This document shows, one piece after another, positions 20,151 through 28,998 of a DNA stretch of 64,000 nucleotides. Source of the stretch: UBA3946 sp002385755 (GTDB lineage Bacteria; Bacillota_I; Bacilli_A; ML615J-28; CAG-698); assembly GCA_050953085.1 (NCBI GenBank), contig JBMNLX010000005.1, positions 454,268-518,267 on the forward strand, read 5' to 3'. A program made the position numbers and the translations under genes. The notes beneath the pieces are model-generated. The model made no database searches, was not told the origin of the DNA, and saw nothing but the letters and a program-made list of their open reading frames with translations. Numbering within the stretch: the stretch's first letter is position 1; each line of letters starts with the position of its first letter.

Positions 20151-20188
20151 AATCAATTAACGCCGTCTAAATTGATGGCCTTTTTTTA
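20151..20188 (+). terminator. Probable terminator of the tRNA-Arg pair
   Basis: ATCAATT (20152-20158) pairs with AATTGAT (20170-20176); GGCC and seven T residues follow. The gap between stem and T run makes this moderate. Confidence 0.5.
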
Positions 20189-20474
20189 TTGCCGAGATAA
20201 AAAGAGTATATTACTAAATGAGCGCTTAAATAATTTGACCTCAAACGACATAAACAGTATTTGCGTTTTTATGTTTATACATTCCCATGGGTATAGGTAT
20301 TTATTGTTTCGTGACTTTTTTCTTCAATTGACGTTTTAATTTGGCGTGAGGCGACATGATCCGTTCTTTTTTTATCAATTAACAATCTTCCGCGCTAGAA
20401 ATATACCTAAATAAACGGGACATGAATATTATCCCGTTTTTTTTATTCATATATTGTAGCGAGGTGAGAAAGTT
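20189..20474 (+). other. Intergenic stretch before the LysM-GH18 gene
   Basis: An AT-rich segment without a supported gene. A 65-codon frame crosses it but has no ribosome binding site and no recognisable content. The only clear structure is the terminator-like hairpin at 20414-20445. Confidence 0.5.
20414..20445 (+). terminator. Terminator-like hairpin upstream of the LysM-GH18 gene
   Basis: AACGGGA (20414-20420) pairs with TCCCGTT (20432-20438), followed by a T run. No gene lies directly upstream, so it may end a leader or an untranslated RNA. Confidence 0.7.
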
Positions 20475-21755
20475 ATGATAATTCATGTTGTAAAAGCGGG
20501 CGAGAGCCTATATCAGATCGCGAGAAGATACGGCGTTTCCGTGAACAGGATTGTCGAGGATAACGGCATTTCCGATCCCGGGCGCCTGGTCGTGGGGCAG
20601 GCTTTACTGATAAGAAAAGAAACTACCCAGTATATCGTGCAGCCCGGCGACACGATTTACGCGATCGCAGACCGTTTCGGGATTCCCGTGGAACAGTTGC
20701 TTGAGGCAAACGATTTGGGGTATGACGCCATTATTTATCCCGGCGACGCGCTCGATATCGTTTATGACAACCTGGACAAAGCGCCGATGGAAATCAACGG
20801 TTTCGCGTACCCGAATGTTGATCTTGATATTTTAAGGAGGTATTTGCCGTATCTTACTTATCTAAGCATTTTTTCGTATCAAGTTCGCCCCGACGGCGGG
20901 TTGAGCTCGCTTAACGAGGAGGCGCTTATTTCGGAAGCATACCGATACGATGTCGCGCCGCTGATGGTTATAACCAACATCGAGCGTCCCGGGGAGTTCA
21001 GCAGCGACTTAATTCGCTCCGCGCTCGCGAGCGAGGCCGCGCGAAACAACTTGATAGAGAATATATTAAACACGATGACGAGAAAAGGGTATTACGGCGT
21101 TGTGTTTGATTTTGAATACTTATATCCCGAAGACCGGGATTTATACAATTTGTTCATACAAAAGGCGATGGAGAGACTTCATGCCCGGGGATTCATATTA
21201 ATGTCGGCGCTAGCGCCAAAAATACGGCCCGACCAGCCGGGACTCTTGTACGAGGCTCATGATTACAGGGCTCACGGCGCGTTTCTCGACCGCGTTATCG
21301 TCATGACTTACGAATGGGGATATCTTTATAGCGAGGCGATGCCCGTCGCCCCGGTGAATCTTGTCGAACAAGTTTTGCGGTATACGATTACGGAAATCCC
21401 AAACGAGAAAATATTGATGGGCGTTCCCAATTACGGATATGATTTTCTCGTGCCCCGCGTCGAAGGACGCCCGGCGCGACTGCTTACGAATTTGGAGGCG
21501 GTGGATCTCGCCGCCGCGGTTAACGCGGCCATTCGTTTTAACGAAACCGCCCAATCGCCGTATTTTGACTATTACGCCGATAATCAACATCATCAAGCGC
21601 ATTTTGAGGACGCCCGCAGTATCGAAAGTAAAATTAAGCTCGCCGTCGATTATGATTTGGCGGGATTAAGCGTCTGGACGTTAATGAGTTATTTTCCGCA
21701 GCTTACGGTTTTAATAGACTATTATCTTGAGGTTGTAAAAGTGGTGGGGGAATAA
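20475..21755 (+). CDS. LysM-GH18 cell-wall glycosidase (SleL/YaaH-like)
   Basis: A 426-residue protein with two LysM domains (about 3-47 and 52-97) and a GH18 TIM barrel (about 105-420). The acidic catalytic motif is VVFDFEYL, with Asp212 and proton donor Glu214. The architecture is that of YaaH/SleL, N-acetylglucosaminidases that act on spore cortex fragments in Bacillus; related enzymes also act on vegetative wall. No signal peptide is visible, as in SleL. Shine-Dalgarno GCGAGGTGAG precedes ATG 20475. Together with the YlbJ-like and amidase genes it forms a small wall/spore-related neighbourhood. Confidence 0.88.
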   Translation: MIIHVVKAGESLYQIARRYGVSVNRIVEDNGISDPGRLVVGQALLIRKETTQYIVQPGDTIYAIADRFGIPVEQLLEANDLGYDAIIYPGDALDIVYDNLDKAPMEINGFAYPNVDLDILRRYLPYLTYLSIFSYQVRPDGGLSSLNEEALISEAYRYDVAPLMVITNIERPGEFSSDLIRSALASEAARNNLIENILNTMTRKGYYGVVFDFEYLYPEDRDLYNLFIQKAMERLHARGFILMSALAPKIRPDQPGLLYEAHDYRAHGAFLDRVIVMTYEWGYLYSEAMPVAPVNLVEQVLRYTITEIPNEKILMGVPNYGYDFLVPRVEGRPARLLTNLEAVDLAAAVNAAIRFNETAQSPYFDYYADNQHHQAHFEDARSIESKIKLAVDYDLAGLSVWTLMSYFPQLTVLIDYYLEVVKVVGE

Positions 21756-21758
21756 AAA

Positions 21759-21790
21759 AGGCGCCGGTCTAAGCCGGCGCTCATTTTTTT
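21759..21790. terminator. Bidirectional terminator between convergent genes
   Basis: GCGCCGG-tctaag-CCGGCGC (21761-21780) with A residues before and T residues after, so it can stop transcription from both sides (the LysM-GH18 gene and the lipoprotein gene). Confidence 0.88.
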
Positions 21791-23613
21791 TAATATTCAT
21801 TAATCGGGATCCATTTAGCGTAGTACTTTTCGGCAGCTTCTTCGCCGGGATTAAGGAAATAAACGCGTTCGCCGGTGAAGTCGCTCGTCGTGTACCAGCC
21901 GCCAAAGGCATGGCCTTCCTTGTGCGGAATGCTCAGATACGTCTTTTCAATCGCCAAGTGCTTCGCAACCGGATAAGCGACGTTAAAAGACACGAGTTCG
22001 TTCCCGACAAGGCGGTATCCCTTGTTCGGTTGGGGAATCGTTTTTCTCAATAAATTGTAGACGTCGTCGGGAATTGATTGCGTCCCGTAGAGATAGCCGT
22101 CCAGGACAAATCCCGTCAAAGACTTTCCGCCTTCGCCGTCCCAAAGTTTTACCGTGTATCTCTTGTGCACCATGTATGAGACGAGCTGAATCAGATGGAG
22201 ATACTTTGACTTGTAGGGCTCTTCCCCAAAGAAACCGCCGGAGATTGAAATGAGCTCGCCAGTCGCCGCGTTTCCGGTAGCCTCGGTGAAGAAAAGCTGG
22301 CTGTAGCCGTCGTTGGCCGCGGTCGTGTTGGTGGTCGTATGGTTATAAATCGCCACCGGGTCGGTATAATTCTTGGAGAAATCGTCCCAATTCGTCTTGC
22401 GCAGGGAGCTCGCCACGGCCGAGGACGTCAGGAGATTGTTATCTTTTAAGTAGGTATAAATATCAATCATTAAAATTTCCGGCAGGTTGGAAAAGGCGTC
22501 AATCCCGTTTTCGGCGTTGGTCACGGTATTGGTTGTAAAAAACCAACTGCCGCCGTTTAATTCATACTTGATAATGCTGAACTCGGTCCAGCGACCGTAC
22601 AACACAATATCGCCGACGCTCCCGACGGGAATGCTGGTCACGGGTTCGCCGCTAAACTCCGAATCAATATACCAGCCGAGAAATTCAAGTCCTTCTATTT
22701 GATAAACCTCAAGCTCGGCCCCAGTTTCGATATTATAAGACGCGGGCGCGTGATCTAATACGATGTCTTCCTCGTAATAGGTGATCGTATAAGTAATTAT
22801 TTGATAAGTGGCGGTGATCTCCAAATCCGATTTGACCTCGCTGAAGTCGCCGTCCCAACCGCTAAATTCGTAGCCGGCTTTAATCGGGTCATCGGGGGCC
22901 GTCGCGGCCTCGCCGTAACGCACGCTCAGCGTTTGGATAACCGCCCCGTTGTCGTCAACAAATTTAACTTCGAAATAAATAGGCTCATAGACGGCGTTAA
23001 CGAGCAAATCTTCGGTCACGTCGTCAAAATCCTTATCCCAGCCGGTAAATGCGTAGCCTTCTTTTTCCGGCGGCGTCGGCGCGGTCGCCGAACCGCCAAA
23101 AGGCACATCCTGAGTCTTAAGAACCTCGTCGCCATCTTTGAAGGTCACGGTGTAAACATTTTGCTCAAAAAGAGCGTTAACGACCATGTTCTCGGTTACG
23201 GAATCAAATTCCTTGTCCCAACCGGTAAAAGTATGGCCGGGGCGCGTCGGGTCCTCCGCCGGCGGCGTCGCAGCGGCGCCGTATTCGACGGTCACGCTTT
23301 TAAGTTCCGTGTTGCCGTTTTTGAAGACGACGGTAAATTTTTTGATTTCCCATTTTGCGTACAAAACGATGTTCTTTTTGACGGGCTGATCGACATAGGC
23401 TTCCTCATATTTATCGTCCAGGAACCAGCCTTTAAAATCATAACCTTCTTTTTCCGGTTCCGGCAAGTCTGTAAGGACCTCGCCCTTTTCCACGGTTAAG
23501 GGCTCGATGGTCTCGGCGGTTCCGGTATCAAATACTACTTTAGCTTTTGAGGAACAGCCGGCCAGAATGAAAAACAGCAGGGCTAAACTGAATAACCATT
23601 TAAAATTTTTCAT
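21790..23613 (-). CDS. InlB-repeat surface lipoprotein
   Basis: A 607-residue lipoprotein. Signal peptide with lipobox LAGC (Cys about 20), Shine-Dalgarno AGAGGTG. At least five InlB B/MucBP-like beta-grasp repeats of 65-75 residues follow, with the signatures GYxFxGW and VNAxFE/LYAKWE. The last repeat starts with IIKYELNGGSW and finishes only at HAFGGWY...YYAKW, because about 160 residues of non-repeat sequence (from about 365 to 540) are inserted into it. The same layout occurs in the giant lipoprotein at 6149. Likely a wall-exposed adhesin or binding protein; ligand unknown. Confidence 0.85.
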   Translation of the reverse strand: MKNFKWLFSLALLFFILAGCSSKAKVVFDTGTAETIEPLTVEKGEVLTDLPEPEKEGYDFKGWFLDDKYEEAYVDQPVKKNIVLYAKWEIKKFTVVFKNGNTELKSVTVEYGAAATPPAEDPTRPGHTFTGWDKEFDSVTENMVVNALFEQNVYTVTFKDGDEVLKTQDVPFGGSATAPTPPEKEGYAFTGWDKDFDDVTEDLLVNAVYEPIYFEVKFVDDNGAVIQTLSVRYGEAATAPDDPIKAGYEFSGWDGDFSEVKSDLEITATYQIITYTITYYEEDIVLDHAPASYNIETGAELEVYQIEGLEFLGWYIDSEFSGEPVTSIPVGSVGDIVLYGRWTEFSIIKYELNGGSWFFTTNTVTNAENGIDAFSNLPEILMIDIYTYLKDNNLLTSSAVASSLRKTNWDDFSKNYTDPVAIYNHTTTNTTAANDGYSQLFFTEATGNAATGELISISGGFFGEEPYKSKYLHLIQLVSYMVHKRYTVKLWDGEGGKSLTGFVLDGYLYGTQSIPDDVYNLLRKTIPQPNKGYRLVGNELVSFNVAYPVAKHLAIEKTYLSIPHKEGHAFGGWYTTSDFTGERVYFLNPGEEAAEKYYAKWIPINEY

Positions 23614-23688
23614 CGCTCACCTCTTTATCTCCATTTTCATTATAATTTTATCACAACGTCAAGGCAAATTCCATAGGGTTTCAAATAT

Positions 23689-24417
23689 TTACTTGTTTTT
23701 CCGCGCCAGGGAGTTATTAAGCCTTTCAAAAAATTCGTTTACTTTCTTCCAGTTCCGCCATAGATAATTACCGCCGAGAATGAAAAGAAGAATAATCACG
23801 GCCCAGATCACGAGGCCGACGCCATGGAAAGGGATGATCTCGCCGGTCCCGAAAACGCACATCAAGATAATCGGGATCGGCCGTAAAAATGTAACGGCGA
23901 CCGCAAAAAAGCCCAAGGATATCAAAGTTATCCCGGCGATAAAACAAATAATATCATCCGGCAAAAGCGGCAGGAGCAGAATTAAAACCAAAACGAGCTT
24001 TTCCTTGCCTTCGAAGGTTTCGAGAAGTTTTCGCGTATTTTCCTCGCCGACGACCCATTCGACTGCTTTCCGACCGAACAGTTTCCCGATGCCGAACGCC
24101 GCGAGCGAGCCGAGAATCACGCCGATAGAAGTAAGTATGGCATTTTCCCAAGGACTAAATATGAGGTTGCCGGCGACTATCGTCGGGAAGTTTGATATCG
24201 GCAAAAGCGTCGATTGAACGAAATGAAATATAACGTACATTATCCTTGATAATCCGCCGTATGCTTGGATTGTCTCTTTTATGCTTTCGACGTCCTGAAA
24301 TTTCTTATTTAAACCCAATCCCCAATAGAGCCCGAAAACGCAGGCGCCGATAACGAGAATGATAACTAAAATGACTATCAGCCGGCTTAGATTAAATTGT
24401 TTTTTCTTATCGTTCAT
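23689..24417 (-). CDS. TVP38/TMEM64 family membrane protein (DedA superfamily)
   Basis: A 242-residue membrane protein with five or six hydrophobic segments. It contains the family's LPISNFPTIVAGNLIF segment and a second half-helix region LLPLLPDDIICFIAGI, as in SNARE-associated/VTT domain proteins. These proteins are linked to lipid scrambling or transport; the exact substrate is not known. It begins 4 bases after the nitroreductase gene, so the two are co-transcribed. Confidence 0.88.
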   Translation of the reverse strand: MNDKKKQFNLSRLIVILVIILVIGACVFGLYWGLGLNKKFQDVESIKETIQAYGGLSRIMYVIFHFVQSTLLPISNFPTIVAGNLIFSPWENAILTSIGVILGSLAAFGIGKLFGRKAVEWVVGEENTRKLLETFEGKEKLVLVLILLLPLLPDDIICFIAGITLISLGFFAVAVTFLRPIPIILMCVFGTGEIIPFHGVGLVIWAVIILLFILGGNYLWRNWKKVNEFFERLNNSLARKNK

Positions 24418-24421
24418 AATA

Positions 24422-24955
24422 TCACTCGTGAAATTCCATTATTTCATCAATATGTTTTCGTTTTTTCCGTCCGGCTTCAGCTTCGCCGTAACCCAATGCG
24501 ATTACCAGCCGGATCTTTCTTTTTGTTTTTAAGACTTTTTGAATGGATCTCGCGTTGAACCAGCCGATTATGCATGATGAAAGACCGGCCGAGGTTGCGG
24601 CTAGCGCTAAATGCGCGGTAAAAATCCCGATATCAAGCGCGGTATAATCGACCTTTTTAATCAAATCGGCCGCCGCCGGCAAAAGGCTTCCTTTTTCCTC
24701 GGTTATCACGAGAAAGACCGGGGCGTCGCTTGCGAATTTATTCATCCCGAATTGTTGGAGAGCGGTCGCGACCCGTTCTCTTTTTTCTCCCGGCAAGACG
24801 ACGTGGACTTTCCACGGCTGACCGTTGCACGCCGATGGGGAAAAGCGCGCGGCGTCGATGACGCTCGCGATCTTTTCTTTTTCGATGGGGCGCCGGGAGA
24901 ACCGTCGGCAGCTGAATCGCTTTAACACCAATTCCATAAATTTGTTATTGTTCAT
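24422..24955 (-). CDS. Nitroreductase family FMN-dependent oxidoreductase
   Basis: A 177-residue protein of the short nitroreductase type. It has the N-terminal RFSCRRFS-RPIE pattern (FMN phosphate contacts), ARFSPSACNGQPWKV, the middle DIGIFTAHLALAATSAGLSSC segment and the late ALGYGEA motif. Family members reduce quinones, flavins or nitro compounds with NAD(P)H. The physiological substrate cannot be inferred. First gene of a two-gene operon with the TVP38 protein. Confidence 0.9.
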   Translation of the reverse strand: MNNNKFMELVLKRFSCRRFSRRPIEKEKIASVIDAARFSPSACNGQPWKVHVVLPGEKRERVATALQQFGMNKFASDAPVFLVITEEKGSLLPAAADLIKKVDYTALDIGIFTAHLALAATSAGLSSCIIGWFNARSIQKVLKTKRKIRLVIALGYGEAEAGRKKRKHIDEIMEFHE

Positions 24956-25011
24956 GTTTAATCGCCTTTATTCGTATTTGTGTATATTATACCATAAACC
25001 GCGTCGAGGGA

Positions 25012-25131
25012 AAAATAGTTAAAACTATTTTCGGCTTTTATCCTTACAAATAAACATTAAAGTTAATTCATTTTGCATTAAGAACGCAAGATGTAACGCG
25101 CCCTTTGGGCGTTAAACGCGCTTTTTTTTTG
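25012..25131 (+). ncRNA. Possible small RNA or leader in the divergent intergenic region
   Basis: Between two divergent genes lie a hairpin AAAATAGTT-aa-AACTATTTT (25012-25031) and, further on, a GC-rich hairpin around CCCTTTGGG (25095-25113), then ACGCGC and a run of ten T residues. A plus-strand terminator upstream of a plus-strand gene with its own promoter (25177) suggests a short untranslated transcript ending at 25131. No clear promoter for it was found. Confidence 0.3.
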
Positions 25132-25176
25132 CTAATATGTTAATATATAATCGCCGCTCTACTGTCATCGGTTTAA

Positions 25177-25205
25177 TTGATTTATCCGAAAATTAGTGAT
25201 ATAAT
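25177..25205 (+). promoter_or_regulatory. Promoter of the M3 peptidase gene
   Basis: TTGATT (25177-25182), 17-base spacer, TATAAT (25200-25205), 20 bases before ATG 25226. Confidence 0.75.
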
Positions 25206-25225
25206 ATTATTAGAAGGAATGGTAA

Positions 25226-26926
25226 ATGATCATGAAATTTAAAGATTATATCTATCAAAGGCCGGATCTTGAAGCCATCGGCAAAGAGTTCGAAAAAGCA
25301 ATCAACGTTTTGAAAACCTCCGCGTCCGCGGAAGAACAAATCGCCGCGATCGATGCGGTAAACAAGACGCGAAGGAATTATGAGACGATGGGCGATCTTT
25401 GTTATGTCCGCTCGGCAATCGACACCACCGATAAATTTTACGAGCAGGAACAGAATTTCTTTGACGAGAACGACCCGCTCTATAAGAATTTCTTGTTTCA
25501 ACTGGAAACCGAACTCGTGAAAAGCAAGTTTCGCCCCGAGTTGGAAGAAAGGTTCGGGCGTCAATGGTTCGCCTTGATGGAAGCGAAAACGAAGACGTTC
25601 CGCCCGGAAATTATCGATGACCTAAAAGAAGAAAACAAGCTCACGACCGAGTACCGAAAACTCACGGCCAGCGCGAAAATCGAGTTTAAGGGTAAGATCC
25701 ATAACCTATCACAAATGGGGCCTTATCTTATCAACCCCGATCGCGCGACGAGGCGGGATGCCGAGGCTGCGGTCGCCGGCTTTTTCGAACAAAACGAAAG
25801 TCATTTTGACGAAATCTATGACCGGCTTGTTAAGGTTAGAAACAGAATCGCGAGGAAACTCGGGTTTGAAAATTTTGTCGGCCTCGGTTACGCCCGGCTC
25901 GGCCGGACAGATTATACCGAGAGAGAAGTCGCGGCTTTCCGCGAACAGGTGGTTAAGGAACTGGTGCCTTTAAGCGCGGAGATCCAGCGCGCGAAAATGG
26001 AAAGGCTGGGCATATCCGATCCCAAAAGTTACGATTTAGGCCTGCATTTTAAATCGGGCAACCCCAAACCCCAAGGCTCGCCCCGGGACCTTGTCCTGGC
26101 CGCCCGAAAGATGTATCACGAGTTGAGCCCGGAGACCGCCGAGTTTTTTGATTTTATGCTTGACCGCGAGCTTCTCGACTTGGAGGCGAAAGCGGGAAAA
26201 AGCGGCGGCGGGTTTTGCACTTATTTCTATGATTACCGCTCGCCCTTCATATTTTCCAATTTTAACGGCACGAGCGGTGACGTCGACGTTTTGACGCACG
26301 AAGCCGGGCATGCTTTTCAGGTTTATAACAGCCGCGATTTCGATGTTTTGGATTATATCTGGCCCACCTACGAGGCTTGCGAGATACACTCGATGAGCAT
26401 GGAATTTTTCGCCTGGCCGTGGATGGAACTGTTTTTCCATGAAGACGCCGACCGCTATCGTTACCTGCATTTGACGGGCACGGTGACGTTCATCCCTTAT
26501 GGCGCCCTAATCGACGAGTTCCAGCACGCCGTGTATCAAAACCCCGAGCTAACGCCCGCGGAAAGAAAGCAAGTGTTCCGCGAGCTGGAAAAGAAGTATT
26601 TGCCGTACAAGATTTACGAGAACGAATTCCTGGATAAAGGCGCTTACTGGTTCCGTCAGTCGCATATTTTTTCGACGCCCTTCTATTATATCGACTACAC
26701 CTTGGCGCAGATATGCGCTCACCAGTTCTGGCTTTGGGATCGGAAGAATCATGAGAACGCCTGGCGTCGTTATTACCATATTTGCGTCTTGGGCGGAAGC
26801 AAGTCTTTTCTTGAATTGTGCGAAGCCGCGGGTCTTGCGAATCCTTTTGACGAGGGAACGCTTAAGCCGGTCGTCGCGGGAATAAGGGAATATCTCGCGG
26901 GCTTTGACCAGACGAAGTTAGTTTAA
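25226..26926 (+). CDS. M3 family oligoendopeptidase (PepF-like)
   Basis: A 566-residue cytoplasmic zinc peptidase. The HEAGH zinc motif (His358, Glu359, His362) lies in DVLTHEAGHAFQVYNS, and the third ligand is the Glu in EACEIHSMSMEFFAWPW. The helical N-terminal region and full length match the M3 oligoendopeptidases, which degrade short peptides. ATG 25226 and ATG 25232 are both possible; AGAAGGAAT lies upstream of both. No partner gene is evident, and the next gene has its own -10 like box. Confidence 0.93.
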   Translation: MIMKFKDYIYQRPDLEAIGKEFEKAINVLKTSASAEEQIAAIDAVNKTRRNYETMGDLCYVRSAIDTTDKFYEQEQNFFDENDPLYKNFLFQLETELVKSKFRPELEERFGRQWFALMEAKTKTFRPEIIDDLKEENKLTTEYRKLTASAKIEFKGKIHNLSQMGPYLINPDRATRRDAEAAVAGFFEQNESHFDEIYDRLVKVRNRIARKLGFENFVGLGYARLGRTDYTEREVAAFREQVVKELVPLSAEIQRAKMERLGISDPKSYDLGLHFKSGNPKPQGSPRDLVLAARKMYHELSPETAEFFDFMLDRELLDLEAKAGKSGGGFCTYFYDYRSPFIFSNFNGTSGDVDVLTHEAGHAFQVYNSRDFDVLDYIWPTYEACEIHSMSMEFFAWPWMELFFHEDADRYRYLHLTGTVTFIPYGALIDEFQHAVYQNPELTPAERKQVFRELEKKYLPYKIYENEFLDKGAYWFRQSHIFSTPFYYIDYTLAQICAHQFWLWDRKNHENAWRRYYHICVLGGSKSFLELCEAAGLANPFDEGTLKPVVAGIREYLAGFDQTKLV

Positions 26927-26970
26927 AGTATTAGTTTTGATAATTCGAATATAATAAAGAGTGGTATTAA

Positions 26971-27567
26971 ATGAGATTTCCCAGGGAAAAAGCCTTAATC
27001 ATCAACAAAATCAACGAATATAAAAACAACGAGGATTATTACGCCATCGCCAAGATGAAAAACTTGATTTTGGAGAACTACCGGCAATGCGACGCGGAAA
27101 TCTACGAGGACCTGATCCGGGCGACTTTCGCTATCGGCAATTATGACGAAACAATCCTTATCGGCAATGATTTGATAGCCAAAAACGTCGAGACCTTTAC
27201 CGTTATTTATTATTCGCTCCTCGCTTCCCTCGGAAACAACGATATCTACCAGGCCAAATCAATCATCAAGAACAGTCGGTTGTTAAACGGCGGCGAGATA
27301 AAGAATTTGTATTCGAAAGAAGGCGCCAATTACTCCAGGTTGCTCGCTTACTCGCAATCGCTTCCGAGTTTCGCCATGGCTCTTATTATCGTTAATTTTA
27401 TCGAGGGTTTGGCGCGGGAGCTTGTTAACGGCATTGAGATCGACGGGGAATATTTGCTGTTCCGTTTTTTCGATTTGCTTAATATGCTATACGAGATAGG
27501 ATATCCTCCCGAGATTATACGCGAGCTCGCGAAAATAATGAAAATAATTTTCAATATCGATATTTAA
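26971..27567 (+). CDS. Hypothetical helical repeat (TPR-like) protein
   Basis: A 198-residue, nearly all-helical soluble protein with helix pairs spaced like tetratricopeptide units (for example EDYYAIAKMKNLILENY and AEIYEDLIRATFAIGNYDE). No enzyme motif. TATAAT occurs at 26950-26955 with a poor -35. It precedes the tig promoter. A scaffolding or regulatory role is possible; no family recognised. Confidence 0.65.
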   Translation: MRFPREKALIINKINEYKNNEDYYAIAKMKNLILENYRQCDAEIYEDLIRATFAIGNYDETILIGNDLIAKNVETFTVIYYSLLASLGNNDIYQAKSIIKNSRLLNGGEIKNLYSKEGANYSRLLAYSQSLPSFAMALIIVNFIEGLARELVNGIEIDGEYLLFRFFDLLNMLYEIGYPPEIIRELAKIMKIIFNIDI

Positions 27568-27597
27568 TATAATCGCCGCTCTTTTAATATAATATAT

Positions 27598-27626
27598 TTG
27601 TAATTGCCAATTTAATTTGGTATAAT
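27598..27626 (+). promoter_or_regulatory. Promoter of the tig-clpX-lon cluster
   Basis: TTGTAA (27598-27603), 17-base spacer, TATAAT (27621-27626), 38 bases before the tig start. Confidence 0.72.
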
Positions 27627-27663
27627 AATAAAGTTAAAAAATCATAAAATAAAGGAGTAAAAG

Positions 27664-28962
27664 ATGAAGGTTGATATTGAAAAACTCGCGGGGGATCAAG
27701 TAGGCTTAACAGTCGAGTTCACGCCGGAGGAATTTGAGAAGTATTACGAGGAGGAACTTGCGAATATTCTTGCCGAGGTCGAAATCAAGGGGTTTCGAAA
27801 GGGAAAGGTCCCGCGAAGCATTTATTTGCGTAGGTTCGGGGAGGGGAAGGTCCTTCAGCAGGCCTTCGACCGGGCGATAAGCGATTCTTATTTTGACGCT
27901 CTGGAAAATAACAAGATATACGCGATTGGCGAACCGAAGATCGATATTGATTTCGAGCGGTTTGCGGCCGACCGGGTTTTCTCTTATAAGGCGTCCGTTC
28001 CCGTCTATCCCGAGGTTAAGCTCGGCGATTATTTCGGTGTCGAGGTCGAGAAGATGTCGGCGGAAGTGAGCGACGACGAGGTAAACGAATATATCCTTAA
28101 CATCAGGAAAAACAAGTCTGATTTGGAACTCTCGGAAGATGGGACTCTGGAGAAAGGCGACGTCGCGGTTTTCGATTTTGAAGGATTTATCGACGGGGAG
28201 ACATTCCCCGGCGGCAAAAGCGAAAATCACCAGTTAGAAATCGGCTCCGGCGGCTTTATTCCCGGCTTTGAGGAACAAATGGTGGGAATGAAGCCGGGCG
28301 AGGAAAAGACGATTACCGTGACTTTTCCCGAGGATTATCCGACCGAGAACCTGAAAGGCAAGCCGGCCGATTTTAAACTCAAGCTTCACGAGGTGAAGAA
28401 GCGGGTTTTACCGGAATTAAACGACGAGTTCGTTAAGGAATTGAATATTGAGAACATCACCACCGTCGAGGCATATTTGAATCACGTCAGGGATAACCTG
28501 CGGAAAGTAAAAAAAGATGAAAGCGAAAGAAAGTTCGAGTATGATCTCTTAAAGAAAATTTGCGACAACGCCGAGGTAACCGTTCCCGATATTCTCGTTA
28601 AAAGGAGAATCGAGAGTTATATCGAGATGGAAGAGGAACGCGCAAAGCATTACAATATGAAATTCGAGCAACTTTTGGCTTACCAGGGGATGACCTTGGA
28701 TCAATACCGCGAGTATGTCTCCGAGACCGCCAAATTCGAGGTCACGAAGGAATTGGTTTTAAGCGAGATTATCAAAACCGAAAAAATCGAGCTTACCGAC
28801 GAGGATTACGAAAACGGATATCAAAAACTGGCTGACGCTTACGAGCGCCCCATGGATGAGATTAAAGAAAAATTCCCCCGGGATACCGTCTATCAGTATT
28901 TCACTCTCAATAAGACGGTCGATTTATTGAAAGAAAAAGCGGTAATTAAAGAGGAAAAATAA
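27664..28962 (+). CDS. tig: Trigger factor, ribosome-associated chaperone
   Basis: A 432-residue protein with the three-domain trigger factor layout. The ribosome-docking motif GFRKGKVP is at 43-50. The central FKBP-type prolyl isomerase domain (about 160-245) shows FDFEGFIDGE and IPGFEEQMVGMKPGE. The helical C-terminal substrate-binding arms follow. It folds nascent chains at the exit tunnel. Shine-Dalgarno AAAGGAG. First gene of a proteostasis cluster (clpX, a trigger-factor-like gene, lon), as in Bacillus tig-clpX-lonB-lonA. Confidence 0.97.
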   Translation: MKVDIEKLAGDQVGLTVEFTPEEFEKYYEEELANILAEVEIKGFRKGKVPRSIYLRRFGEGKVLQQAFDRAISDSYFDALENNKIYAIGEPKIDIDFERFAADRVFSYKASVPVYPEVKLGDYFGVEVEKMSAEVSDDEVNEYILNIRKNKSDLELSEDGTLEKGDVAVFDFEGFIDGETFPGGKSENHQLEIGSGGFIPGFEEQMVGMKPGEEKTITVTFPEDYPTENLKGKPADFKLKLHEVKKRVLPELNDEFVKELNIENITTVEAYLNHVRDNLRKVKKDESERKFEYDLLKKICDNAEVTVPDILVKRRIESYIEMEEERAKHYNMKFEQLLAYQGMTLDQYREYVSETAKFEVTKELVLSEIIKTEKIELTDEDYENGYQKLADAYERPMDEIKEKFPRDTVYQYFTLNKTVDLLKEKAVIKEEK

Positions 28963-28998
28963 GCGATAAAGATAATATAATAGATTAGAGGTGCTAAA

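Noticed and set aside
20142..20339. 65-codon ORF after the tRNA-Arg pair
   Set aside because: It starts in the tRNA 3' flank, crosses a terminator hairpin, has no ribosome binding site and no protein-like pattern.
22801..23499. 232-codon plus-strand ORF opposite the InlB-repeat lipoprotein
   Set aside because: It is antisense to a clearly coding gene with a signal peptide and repeats; its own translation shows no domain and it lacks a binding site.
25145..27582. Shared short sequence ATAATCGCCGCTCT at about 25147 and 27570 as a regulatory repeat
   Set aside because: Only two copies were seen, in different contexts (promoter-proximal and just after a stop codon). Without a genome-wide count this is not supportable.
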